Below are positions 25,708-35,157 of a DNA stretch of 64,000 nt, piece by piece. The notes beneath the pieces were generated by a model. The model searched no databases and was not told where the DNA came from. It saw only the letters and a list, made by a program, of their open reading frames with translations. How positions within the stretch are numbered: position 1 is the stretch's first letter; each line of letters starts with the position of its first letter. Source of the stretch: Sphingobacterium sp. GVS05A (lineage in GTDB: Bacteria; Bacteroidota; Bacteroidia; Sphingobacteriales; Sphingobacteriaceae); the NCBI RefSeq assembly GCF_019969845.1, contig NZ_JAHXYR010000010.1, positions 124,001-188,000 of the forward strand. The letters run 5' to 3'. Made by a program: the position numbers and the translations under genes.

Positions 25708-28700
25708 TTAAAACATGCGCTGATCTTGCCCAAAATAAATTCGTCGGATCAACTCCGGCCAATACGTTGTTAAATTATCTTTTTGTATCTGATCAAAAAA
25801 GCTTGCATTTGACTGGTCAATTAAAGGAACAACTTTCCCGCTACTGACGGTAATTCCCCTATTTGCTAATTGCTGTATAGCTGCTTGTTGAAGTAGAGAT
25901 TCGTACTTATTTTTGGACTGCTTGCGTTGGTTTATCTGCTGTAGAAGATTTGTTTCACCGGTACTATTCCCCATTTTCTTTTGTAGATATGCTGCTAGCC
26001 AATCTGCAAGAATTTCATTTTTTTCATCAGGATAAGGCTCCCCTACACCGAGTTGAGATGGCCAAAGTCTTGACTCTTCTACCTTCAGGTTTGCTTCCTT
26101 ATACTTTCTTTGCTGCAGGTATTGATAGGCCAGCATTAATTTGGTCTGTACATAGTAGTTATGTCCTTCGGTTGCCCCTTCAAAAGGAAGGATTTCGATC
26201 TTTTGCAATTCAGCTTCAGCGCGCTGATATTCTTTATTCAACAACAAAGTCCGTACATGTGCCAAGGTCAGGATGTAGTTCTTTGGAAACGCGCGGCGAT
26301 ACTTTGTACTGACCTGGAGTGCCTGATCATACTGTTTTCCTTTATTTAATAATTCAACTAAACGAAGACCATATCGCCATTCATTCGGTTCGGCGGTTAC
26401 TGCTAGTCGCATAGCTGTAATAGACATATCGATCTTTTTATCTTCCTCAAGACTGGATTTCAGGGCAAAGTAAGCACCAAAATCCGACGGTTCAGTAGTC
26501 ACGGCAGCTAATAGTTGCTTCGCTTTTTCGCCTTGATTTCGGAAACGATAAAGTAAGGCTTTCAAATAAGCTACTTTCCAGTTTTTGAGCTGTTCTCCGG
26601 CCCATTCAAACACCGGCTCACTTTCTTCACGAAAAGGAAACACAAAGGCAGGGCTGCTTGCTGTAGCACGTGTCAGGTAGCCCCGGCTCACTATTGGTTC
26701 CTCTCTAGTCAGCCAAGCCAGCCACAATAGCATCTCCGTATGCGGCTTATTCTTACTGAGTAGGGTAATAGCACGTTTATATTCGTGTAGATCGGCATAC
26801 CAAATAGCCAGTTCAAAGCATTTTTCCGAAGCGAATTCCTGCTTTGATAACACTTCATTTTTCTCTTCAAATTGAATAAAGGCATTGAAAGGATCGTATT
26901 GGGCAATACGTTGACACAAAGCCGTATCCAGCGTTATCCCTTTTCGTTTCTGAATAAGTAGCTGTAATTGCAGGGCATCTATATTTAACGGATTCGCTAG
27001 TATCGCTTTTTCAGTATAGGCAAGCGCAGGCTCATCCTGCTTAATCCGGTAGTGGTACTTGGCAAGCTGTAGATAAGCAGCACTGCGCCATGTAGGATCT
27101 AAGGATGCAACTTCAAATCCGTCCAAAGCATCATGTGTCTTTCCCAACTTAATCGCAGCCAGACCATAATAATAATTAGCGGGAGCATGGTATGTATCAA
27201 TCGCTAACGCCTGACGTGCATAGTCATAGCATTGCTTATAATTCATTTTGAACCAAGCAAGTTTGGCCTTTTCCAACAAGAAATCCAATTTGGGAACTTG
27301 CTTTTCCGTCAACCCATTTAACATGTTTTCCGCTACACCATATTGCCTAAACCGGAGTAAGTCCCGTACTTCAAATAGTTTGGTTTGATTGCTATCTATC
27401 GCTACTCCACTATTTGATCCAGTAGGTCGATTCAATGCAGCAGCAAGCTCATTCTGCCTTAAATCAAAATAATCTTTCCCTATTTTGAGATAAGAGGGAA
27501 CATCTTCACTTTTTAGTTTCAAAGCAATGTGTTTTACTTCCCCCACTTGAGCGGACAGATAGCTCCCCCCCAGCCTCATACCATTACTGTCGAGTGCAAA
27601 GATGCTGTCCTGTAGCGGTCGTTTGGGATCGACGGTCAACAGTAGCTTTTTCGCTTCTTGCTTCACCTGTAGTGCCGCGGATAATTGAAAACCTTTAGGT
27701 TCGCCTATGCCAGCAAAAGGCATCCAATACTCCGTCCATGCATCACTCTGATAGGGGGCAAATCCAATTTGTTTGAATGGGGTTAAACTACTTGACGGCA
27801 CATTTTGATTGAATAATCGACCACTTTGGATCTCCACATATTGACCGCTCTGATCTGTCAGCAGCTTCTCCCAGATCTGTCCATCGCCCGCTTGTGACCA
27901 CAGAAATATTTTCTTGCCCAATTTATCTTCACGCAGGGCATATCGGGCCATGCCATTATCACGATCTTTATAATATACTCCAAAGGCCTTACTATGTGCC
28001 CCAAGGACGTGGTAAGATTTCGAACTGCCGAATGCATTTTCACGATAATTGGATAGGTCACGTCCTTTATCGTCAATGGGCCATGGATGTGCATCTCCAT
28101 CATGACCGATGTACTTATTCCCTGGATACAAAAACTTCAAACCCTCGCCAGCCTCCACTCCTAAATTCATCCAGGTATAATAAGGTTGTTCAACGGCATT
28201 GCTATTGGACCAGAAAGAACGCGTGGAGAAATAGCCTTTGTCTTTTTCTAAACGAATTTCCATAGTCCAGTTGCTACGGCTCAAAAGATCAAAAGCATGA
28301 ATAAAGCAACTAACACTGCCATCGGTATGCTCCTGTAACAGATAATCCACGGGAGTAGACGTATTGGGGGTATGGCCAATAATTCCATAGTTCGCTTCAA
28401 TACCTCCGCTTGTCCATGGTCCCCGCATTGCAATATCTCTGAATTTCACGACCCCATTGTTATAGATATAATCCCGCTTTCCTACTTTATCATAGGCAGA
28501 CCAGATCTTGCCCCCTATTTCGGGCATAACCTGAACACGGATATAATCATTTTCCAAGATCACGGTCTTCCATTCTTTTTCAATGGAAGTATTTGTAAAA
28601 CCGTCAAATCGAAAATAAGGATAAAGTTTCTGTGCTGAAGCGATCGGGTCTGGATCCGAAAACGGATAAGTCGTATAGCGTTTTTTTATTTCAGAAATCC

Positions 28701-28770
28701 TTGCCGGCTGCTGTGCCAATACCGTGAGCGTACAATTCCCCAGCAATAATATCACTATCCATTTTTTCAT
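25708..28770 (-). CDS. DUF5107 and TPR-repeat exported protein
   Basis: 1020 residues with signal peptide MKKWIVILLLGNCTLTVLAQ. Residues about 45-350 match the DUF5107 pattern (ENDYIRVQVMPEIGGKIWSAYDKVGKRDYIYNN, then RGPWTSGGIEANYGIIGHTP and WMNLGVEAGEGLKFLYPGN). This region resembles the mutarotase-like sugar-binding fold (galactose mutarotase superfamily). From about 480 to 960 there are many TPR-type helical pairs (for example APANYYYGLAAIKLGKTHDAL, YRIKQDEPALAYTEKAI). Proteins of this kind are common in Bacteroidota carbohydrate loci, but no reaction is established. Here it lies 140 bases downstream of a glycosidase-like gene. Confidence 0.85.
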   Translation of the reverse strand: MKKWIVILLLGNCTLTVLAQQPARISEIKKRYTTYPFSDPDPIASAQKLYPYFRFDGFTNTSIEKEWKTVILENDYIRVQVMPEIGGKIWSAYDKVGKRDYIYNNGVVKFRDIAMRGPWTSGGIEANYGIIGHTPNTSTPVDYLLQEHTDGSVSCFIHAFDLLSRSNWTMEIRLEKDKGYFSTRSFWSNSNAVEQPYYTWMNLGVEAGEGLKFLYPGNKYIGHDGDAHPWPIDDKGRDLSNYRENAFGSSKSYHVLGAHSKAFGVYYKDRDNGMARYALREDKLGKKIFLWSQAGDGQIWEKLLTDQSGQYVEIQSGRLFNQNVPSSSLTPFKQIGFAPYQSDAWTEYWMPFAGIGEPKGFQLSAALQVKQEAKKLLLTVDPKRPLQDSIFALDSNGMRLGGSYLSAQVGEVKHIALKLKSEDVPSYLKIGKDYFDLRQNELAAALNRPTGSNSGVAIDSNQTKLFEVRDLLRFRQYGVAENMLNGLTEKQVPKLDFLLEKAKLAWFKMNYKQCYDYARQALAIDTYHAPANYYYGLAAIKLGKTHDALDGFEVASLDPTWRSAAYLQLAKYHYRIKQDEPALAYTEKAILANPLNIDALQLQLLIQKRKGITLDTALCQRIAQYDPFNAFIQFEEKNEVLSKQEFASEKCFELAIWYADLHEYKRAITLLSKNKPHTEMLLWLAWLTREEPIVSRGYLTRATASSPAFVFPFREESEPVFEWAGEQLKNWKVAYLKALLYRFRNQGEKAKQLLAAVTTEPSDFGAYFALKSSLEEDKKIDMSITAMRLAVTAEPNEWRYGLRLVELLNKGKQYDQALQVSTKYRRAFPKNYILTLAHVRTLLLNKEYQRAEAELQKIEILPFEGATEGHNYYVQTKLMLAYQYLQQRKYKEANLKVEESRLWPSQLGVGEPYPDEKNEILADWLAAYLQKKMGNSTGETNLLQQINQRKQSKNKYESLLQQAAIQQLANRGITVSSGKVVPLIDQSNASFFDQIQKDNLTTYWPELIRRIYFGQDQRMF

Positions 28771-28910
28771 TGAAATATGTATTTATTCATTAATTCACTA
28801 GCCACCAAAAGTTTTCCTATAACTCCCGGCAATTTCGACAACAACATTCCCCCAGCCCTTACTCCCCATGGAACCTAAAATAACTCCACGCTATATACAG
28901 ACTACGGCTA

Positions 28911-31900
28911 TTATTCTATTAAAAGAATGATTCCTTTATTCTTAGCAATAGAAATCTTATCTCCAAATTTATATGGTTTACCCGATTGAAAATCGGCTAT
29001 TGTTGGAATCGATAGTTTCGCCTTTTTCGGATCAATACCTAATTTATCCCAATCAATAGCTAGTACCACATCAACGTCCGTATCGGCCCAGCTAGCTATA
29101 GCGACCATCGCTTTTCCAGGTCTGCTATAAACTGTTGTCAATACCTTCTCGTTATCTGTCTTTACCGGGATGTTTGGTGACCAGTAGCCAATCATATTGC
29201 TCCCTTTGATACCAAAGTTATCCCAGGTCTTCCATAAATCTTTCGGTGTCAGCTTTTGGTAAGGCATCCGATTAGTCATCCCATAGATCATTCCGCGCCA
29301 AGGATTACCGCCATCCTGAAGCATTTCGCCCATCAATCCAAAAGGGATCCCACTTACTTCTGTTAAGAAGAAATCAGGTTGGTTATTTTCGTAATCAAAA
29401 TATTCGCCAAACCATAATCTATTGATATAAGGAAAATGCTCGAGATAGAGATTTGCACTGTTGTTAAAGCCATCGCTTTTGTTATATTGATTCGCAGAGT
29501 GTAAATCAATTAGGCCCGATTTCCCATTTTTGGTCAACACTCGCTTGATACGCTTCATTGTTACCCGGTCAAAAGCAACATCATCAAGATAAATTCCATC
29601 AATACCAATATTATCTACCAGCCAGTTCATGCCTTCTACATAATAGTTGTGCCATCTATTCATACCACTGTTGATAACGGCAGCATCTTTAAATTCGGGT
29701 ACATACCAAGCGGCAAGGTAATTGTTTCCCACATGTTCCTGCAACCAAGAATAGCCGCCACCCTTTCCGGGTGAAAACACCTCCGTGCCTAGGCTCCGCA
29801 AAGGATAGAGCTCGTACACTCTGTTGGAAACCTCGCGTACCGTATTGTAAATCTTCACTTTCAATCCTGCATGATGTGCCTGATCAATATATTGCTTCAT
29901 CTCTTTGGTCGCGATAAATGGATAATTGATATAGGGATTGATCACGTTAGCATGGTGGATATTAATGACATTGGATCCACTTGCCACGACCGAATCTACC
30001 GGTTTATAAGCGTGATAATAGCGTTCATTCCATTGTGTTTCAGTATTTATCGGATGGAATGGTGTAATTAATAGAGTAAAATTATAATAAAGTACTGCTC
30101 CTTTTTTAAGCTGACGTTCACCACTATAGCTATTGACCAAAACCGATTTGCCCTTGAGACCGATATCTATTCCACCTTTATTCTCATTACCCCAGGAGGT
30201 TGGCAGCACCAATGGTTTTTGAAGATAGAAGTTTGTGTTAAGTGGCCGTGAATAATGTTCATCGCGCAGTGAAAACTGAAGTCCTGCATTTACAGAACCA
30301 ATCCAGCCGCCATCTTGATTCTTATTTGCGACATCCCATTTCCACGAAAGCTGTTCCGGTCGCTTTCCTCCCTTCTGTCCTAGCCCCATAAAATAGTTTG
30401 CTTTGTCAGGCATGACTGGAATATGCATATTGATATCTTTTAAAGTGATATCATTTAATGCTGTTAGTTTAACCACATAATGTAGATAACCATCAAATTC
30501 CAGTTTCCCCTCCACTTCCATCGTCAGGTCGGCAGATTCATTTTTGGCTATCCAACGATACTCACCTTCATTTTTCTCTTTAAATTGAACGCCCGAAGCT
30601 TGTAGCTGTATTTCCTTTCCGTCTGAGGCACGATAGAAATGAAAATGTACAGGTTCATACAACAATGTATTTGGCTTTTTTGAGATCGATGTCATTTCGG
30701 GCGTAAAAAATGTACTGATCTGTTTGGGCAGACCACTTGCGCTCAACTTAACTTCACGTCCCAAGAGCTGTAAGGTTGAATCAGCTGTCAAAGCAATTGG
30801 CGTATAGGGTGCAATGACAGTATTCTTTTGCGCCAGCGTTGAATTCAGCCAGGGCAATCGAGTCATTTTCCAGGGTTGGTCAACACTTGCCAGTCCACTG
30901 GCGTTGTCCGACACATGAAATACAAGCTTGACCTTCTTGGCTGTAGCATTATTCGCTTTTACCGTGGCTGTGCCGACATAAGTCCCCACCGGAATATTTT
31001 CCGGCACTTGCATGCCACACCAAAGGGCTTGTATCTTGTTAGCAGGTACATTCACAGTCAAATGCATCGCCTCTCCTGTATAAGCCGTGCCTTGCGTATT
31101 TAAACAGTTCAAGCTATTGGCAGCAATAATTACCCCATCGCTAGACTTAAAATCCGAAAATGATACCTGAACTGTTTGAAGGTCTCGCTTCGGCGACCAC
31201 AATCCCAATTGAAAAGCATAGTATTCGCCTTTTTGTGCATTTCCCTCCAGTTGATTCGGAACCTTAGTTTTCGTCATCCACAGTTGTGGGAGGTTATTTT
31301 CCATTTTTATGGGAGACTCCCGTCTTTCAGGAAAAACAAAATAATCTTCTTTTGCGTTGCTGTTCAAGAAGCTTTTGATCTCCGCTTTAGTAGCCAGCAC
31401 TTCCATGGGATCATTGCTATTATACTGATCCACCGCTTCAAACCGTTCAACAGTGATACCTTTGGAACTAATAGCGCCATTTTTTGCCGCTTGAACGGGT
31501 GCTGGCGTTGAATTTTTCAAGTAGATCGCATCCGGATAATTTCGGCTACGTCCACCCATTTTATAAGGTAAATAATAAACATAATATATTCCCTTGCCTG
31601 AAGTCGGACGAAAACCTAAGCCACCCGATTCTGCATTCATCCAGAGATAATTAATCGACGTTACCTGTTTATTACTCGCACTATCAACAATTATGACCTC
31701 TTGATTATCCTCAACCCATCGGTTACGCCAAGGAATAACAGCTTGAACCTCTTTTTGATCTGTATTTATCTTGAGAACCGCACGGTGATTACCAAGTTGA
31801 TCCGCATCCCATTTTTGCTTTTCAGGCGGATAAGCCAGCTGTCCATGGACAGCGTTTACGAATAATGATACGGCAAGGATTGTTGCCAGCTTACTATAGG

Positions 31901-31919
31901 CTGTTCTTTTCTTCATCAT
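28911..31919 (-). CDS. GH123/DUF6067-like glycoside hydrolase-domain protein
   Basis: 1002 residues with a signal peptide ending VNAVHGQ. A long N-terminal beta-sandwich region runs to about 620 and includes a GH123_N-like part (KGEYYAFQLGLWSPKRDL, WCGMQVPENIPVGTYVGTATV). A TIM-barrel-like part follows at about 640-920, with NYLAAWYVPEFKDAAVINSG, GIDGIYLDDVAFDRV near 772-786, IDLHSANQYN and FLTEVSGIPFGLMGEML. A C-terminal beta domain ends the protein. The Asp pair in GIYLDDVAF is a good candidate for active-site or substrate-binding residues. Family placement is from memory of DUF6067/GH123-like proteins. GH123 members act on beta-N-acetylgalactosamine, but activity here is not shown. Confidence 0.72.
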   Translation of the reverse strand: MMKKRTAYSKLATILAVSLFVNAVHGQLAYPPEKQKWDADQLGNHRAVLKINTDQKEVQAVIPWRNRWVEDNQEVIIVDSASNKQVTSINYLWMNAESGGLGFRPTSGKGIYYVYYLPYKMGGRSRNYPDAIYLKNSTPAPVQAAKNGAISSKGITVERFEAVDQYNSNDPMEVLATKAEIKSFLNSNAKEDYFVFPERRESPIKMENNLPQLWMTKTKVPNQLEGNAQKGEYYAFQLGLWSPKRDLQTVQVSFSDFKSSDGVIIAANSLNCLNTQGTAYTGEAMHLTVNVPANKIQALWCGMQVPENIPVGTYVGTATVKANNATAKKVKLVFHVSDNASGLASVDQPWKMTRLPWLNSTLAQKNTVIAPYTPIALTADSTLQLLGREVKLSASGLPKQISTFFTPEMTSISKKPNTLLYEPVHFHFYRASDGKEIQLQASGVQFKEKNEGEYRWIAKNESADLTMEVEGKLEFDGYLHYVVKLTALNDITLKDINMHIPVMPDKANYFMGLGQKGGKRPEQLSWKWDVANKNQDGGWIGSVNAGLQFSLRDEHYSRPLNTNFYLQKPLVLPTSWGNENKGGIDIGLKGKSVLVNSYSGERQLKKGAVLYYNFTLLITPFHPINTETQWNERYYHAYKPVDSVVASGSNVINIHHANVINPYINYPFIATKEMKQYIDQAHHAGLKVKIYNTVREVSNRVYELYPLRSLGTEVFSPGKGGGYSWLQEHVGNNYLAAWYVPEFKDAAVINSGMNRWHNYYVEGMNWLVDNIGIDGIYLDDVAFDRVTMKRIKRVLTKNGKSGLIDLHSANQYNKSDGFNNSANLYLEHFPYINRLWFGEYFDYENNQPDFFLTEVSGIPFGLMGEMLQDGGNPWRGMIYGMTNRMPYQKLTPKDLWKTWDNFGIKGSNMIGYWSPNIPVKTDNEKVLTTVYSRPGKAMVAIASWADTDVDVVLAIDWDKLGIDPKKAKLSIPTIADFQSGKPYKFGDKISIAKNKGIILLIE

Positions 31920-31980
31920 ACAAGGTGTTAGGTGTACACAAAAGCCAGTACACGTAAATAGTTATTAATTGCCATTAAAG

Positions 31981-32035
31981 TCACCTTGAGCGAAAGTGAT
32001 TATACCGGATATATACCACACTCAGCTCAAGGTGA
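31981..32035 (-). promoter_or_regulatory. Large intercistronic hairpin between the sulfotransferase-like and glycosidase genes
   Basis: TCACCTTGAGC (31981-31991) pairs perfectly with GCTCAAGGTGA (32025-32035). Inside the loop AGTG/CACT and AT-rich pairs can extend the stem. It lies in the 135-base gap between two minus-strand genes and lacks a proper U-tract. It probably acts as an mRNA processing or stability element or a partial attenuator. Confidence 0.6.
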
Positions 32036-32054
32036 TCTTATGCTTTTTTATGCA

Positions 32055-33536
32055 TTAGTTTTTTCGATATTTATTCCAAATTTCTTCGGGGACATACAGG
32101 GCACGATAAGGTATAAAATAGGCATTTAACTCCCAGAGTACTTTACCTTTTTTATCTGTTATGAGCACCGATCCGGTCTTTGAGCTTGTTTGCAGCAGAT
32201 TGCCATTCTCCAATTCATAAGCACTTCCCATTCTTGCAGTAAATTGTTTTTTAGGAATAGGGGCTGCATAAGCTAATGTTGCCGTTTTGTTCTTTTGGTC
32301 AAGGATGAAGGCGATGGCACGGGACTGTTTATTGGCCGTTGTACTATCACGAGGGGAGAAATCGCCATTATCAAAAAGAAGTAGTTCACCAGTTTTGGTG
32401 ATATGCGGTGCATGCTGAAAATAGAACAAGTCTTTTTCCTTCAATTTAAAATCACCGTCCTTTCCTAGTTTCCAGAGGATATCGCCCGTTTTCGCATCAA
32501 TTTTCCAAACTTGATTTTCAATTGGTGAAGAAGTGAGGTAATTGCTGTCCCTGTCAAAGGAAATGGTATTAAAGTGGAATCGGTCATGTTTTAGGCTATC
32601 CAATTTTTTATCGTTCTGAATATCCCATTTTTTCCAGGGGGACCATTTTTTCAACACATTGCCTTTGGTATCCATGGTCAATATAGCATCTCCCCAAAGC
32701 GTATCTTTTGGATGACCGGGTCTATCATCTATTCTAAAATCCCTGACGATACCAACGATATTATTTTGCTTATCCATCTGTACGTCGTGATGCATGACGA
32801 TCCCCTTTTTATCCAGATCGATCCGGGTAATTTCCTTTCCTGTCAGATCAATCTCTACCAATACAGTCCCGCCTACAAATCCGATCCTTCCGCTGCGCAG
32901 ATAATAACTGGCATTGGTTGATTTCTTACTCGGTTGGTTGGGCTTATTGAACTCATCTTTACTTGCAGGAGCCAGTAAGGCTAAAATTGTTCCCCTAGGT
33001 GTTAATGAAGCCAGGCGTACACCCAATTTCTCATCTTGCCAATACCATCGGATCGTTCCTTTCCCGTCGACCATAGCCATATAGCCTGGATAACCGCGAT
33101 AGCATAATAATACCAGGCCATTCCCCAGTGCTTTTTCATCATGCGGGTGGTCGGCTTTGATCCAATCATGCACCATCCATGGCGATTGCGGTCTTGTCTT
33201 AAAAGACCTTTCACTGGATTTGATGGGGATTACTTGATCGATGACTATCCGAAATTTGTAGCTGCTATTAGGTTCCAGCGTCAAGAGATGAAAGTTATGA
33301 TTCAGTGACGATTTCGACACAACGGTTTGATGGACCTGCCCACCATCCTCTTTCCAATATTCGACATAGGCATCCGCAGCTTTGCTCAGACGTACATGAA
33401 TATCCTCATCGAGGGGCAGGTTATTGGGTGATGTGAGTTCAATCGTTTCGATTTCTACCTGATTGCTGTAATAATAGTAACCGGCAGAGGCAGCCACTAT
33501 GGCCGTTAATACGATAATTGCTTTGAAGAATTTCAT
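32055..33536 (-). CDS. Aryl-sulfate sulfotransferase (ASST)-family protein, membrane anchored
   Basis: About 493 residues. The ATG at 33536 is used; a GTG two codons earlier is open. One hydrophobic segment at about 4-23 has no cleavage site, so it is probably membrane anchored with the rest in the periplasm. A fibronectin-like N-terminal part (about 30-115) precedes a beta-propeller. Conserved histidine blocks MHHDVQMDKQNNI, RFHFNTISFDRDSNYL and YFQHAPHITKTGELL match in order the histidine motifs of bacterial ASST, including the catalytic histidine that carries the sulfate. The known reaction moves sulfate from one phenolic ester to another phenol without PAPS. It sits 30 bases after susD in a transport operon with no sulfatase. 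Confidence 0.82.
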   Translation of the reverse strand: MKFFKAIIVLTAIVAASAGYYYYSNQVEIETIELTSPNNLPLDEDIHVRLSKAADAYVEYWKEDGGQVHQTVVSKSSLNHNFHLLTLEPNSSYKFRIVIDQVIPIKSSERSFKTRPQSPWMVHDWIKADHPHDEKALGNGLVLLCYRGYPGYMAMVDGKGTIRWYWQDEKLGVRLASLTPRGTILALLAPASKDEFNKPNQPSKKSTNASYYLRSGRIGFVGGTVLVEIDLTGKEITRIDLDKKGIVMHHDVQMDKQNNIVGIVRDFRIDDRPGHPKDTLWGDAILTMDTKGNVLKKWSPWKKWDIQNDKKLDSLKHDRFHFNTISFDRDSNYLTSSPIENQVWKIDAKTGDILWKLGKDGDFKLKEKDLFYFQHAPHITKTGELLLFDNGDFSPRDSTTANKQSRAIAFILDQKNKTATLAYAAPIPKKQFTARMGSAYELENGNLLQTSSKTGSVLITDKKGKVLWELNAYFIPYRALYVPEEIWNKYRKN

Positions 33537-33566
33537 CTGCACATATTTTTTTATTCCGTCTTATTA

Positions 33567-35129
33567 TTATTTAGGCAATCGTGATGGATTTGCTGCAGTC
33601 ATTTCCTGATGTAAGCGGGCCTCTTCCAATGGATAAGGAAAATACCGCATTGCTTCAGTAACATTCTCCCTCAATCCGCGACCTTTAAGATAGGCATTAC
33701 TCACTTTTTCATAACGTCCCAATCGGATCAAGTCTTGGCGTCTTTTATACTCGAATACCAGTTCAAAACCACGTTCATCCACCAACGCATCAATCATCTG
33801 GTCCTTACTTGTCGGTACTGGGAAGTCTGGATGATCACCATAAGCTGGTGCACCAGCCCGTTTGCGAACTTCATTGATGTAAGGCAATGCAGCTGCGGGC
33901 CCATTCAATGCATTTTCAATTTCCGCTTTACACAAAATCACATCCGCTAAACGAAATACTTGTATGGTCCGTCCATCAAGATAGGAGTTGTTGACCATAT
34001 CGTAGGAGTATTTTTTTGTAGCGACATTTTGCAAAAACTTCACTGTATCACTAGGCGGTGTTGTCTGCCCTTTTGCTGGTAGCATGTAAAAAAATCCATG
34101 TTTCGTATTTTTATCACGTGCCGCTTTACCCTCGTAATTGTAATAGAAGAATTTTTTTCGCGGATCGAGATCACTATACTTCCGCCAAAAATCCAATGAT
34201 ACACCGTAATATTGCCATCTATCCGGTACTTCTGGATTATCGGTTGGACCAAAGTGGTTTGTAATCTCGCCTCCATTTAATGTAGGTTCATGTAGAACAC
34301 CAAAGATCAAACCCATATCCACCTTATTGTCATCAGACCATTCTTTCTTAAAGTCAGGGTTTAATTTATATATACCTTTGTTTCGCAGCGCCAGTACTTG
34401 ATCAATATAAGTCTTTGCTTTTTCATAGTTATGTGAACGCATATACATCTTGCCCATCAGTGTAAGCGCGGCACCTTTTGTCGCACGTCCAATTTCGGCG
34501 GCCCATTTTTCCGGAAGGTTATCCATTGCATATTGACAATCTTCTGCAATCTGTGCGTCGATTTTTTCAACGGGAGCCAAGGGCTCATTGTAGCTTTCTG
34601 TAGGATTTTTAACCGTAGTAATTAGCGGCACAGGCCCCCAAGCATCCGTTAGATCCATATAGGATAAAGCGCGCAGAAATCTCGCCTGTGCAATAATTTC
34701 CTTTTTACGCCCCTCAGAGATCGTTACATTTTCAATACGGTCAATCAGCATATTCGCATTACTGATAACCTGGTACATATTCTGGTAGTTGAACTTAAAA
34801 TACCGGTTATTGTCATCGTATGTAAAATTACTCATCCGTGTAGGATCTCCAGCTGCCGTAGAAAACCCTATATCAGTCGCATAATCTGTAATCATCACCA
34901 GATATCCCGCATAATATAGATAGGCATCACCGGGATAAGGTGACAAACTTGTATATATACCTGTTAAGGCTGCATTAATATCGCTTTCTGTTGAATAGGC
35001 GTTTTTAGTTGTTAGATCGCTATATAACTTTGGTTCGAGCTTGGTGCAACTTTGCAAACTTCCTGTAAGAATAGAGGCTAGTCCAGCTATCCCCAGCATA
35101 TATTTTATATTCGTTTTAATCTTGTTCAT
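33567..35129 (-). CDS. SusD/RagB-family outer-membrane lipoprotein
   Basis: 520 residues. The lipoprotein signal ends LQSC (Cys28). SusD marks include AALTGIYTSLSP, EIIAQARFLRALSYMDLTDAWGPVPLITT near 145-175, and the C-terminal VDERGFELVFEYKRRQDLIRLGRY followed by YFPYPLEEARLHQEM. It would bind the substrate at the cell surface together with the SusC-like porin ending 28 bases upstream. The ligand is unknown. The operon has no amylase, and the linked enzymes point to a sulfated or GalNAc-type glycan only by inference. Confidence 0.93.
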   Translation of the reverse strand: MNKIKTNIKYMLGIAGLASILTGSLQSCTKLEPKLYSDLTTKNAYSTESDINAALTGIYTSLSPYPGDAYLYYAGYLVMITDYATDIGFSTAAGDPTRMSNFTYDDNNRYFKFNYQNMYQVISNANMLIDRIENVTISEGRKKEIIAQARFLRALSYMDLTDAWGPVPLITTVKNPTESYNEPLAPVEKIDAQIAEDCQYAMDNLPEKWAAEIGRATKGAALTLMGKMYMRSHNYEKAKTYIDQVLALRNKGIYKLNPDFKKEWSDDNKVDMGLIFGVLHEPTLNGGEITNHFGPTDNPEVPDRWQYYGVSLDFWRKYSDLDPRKKFFYYNYEGKAARDKNTKHGFFYMLPAKGQTTPPSDTVKFLQNVATKKYSYDMVNNSYLDGRTIQVFRLADVILCKAEIENALNGPAAALPYINEVRKRAGAPAYGDHPDFPVPTSKDQMIDALVDERGFELVFEYKRRQDLIRLGRYEKVSNAYLKGRGLRENVTEAMRYFPYPLEEARLHQEMTAANPSRLPK

Positions 35130-35157
35130 GTCGTATAGAATTTTTGGGTGTTACATA

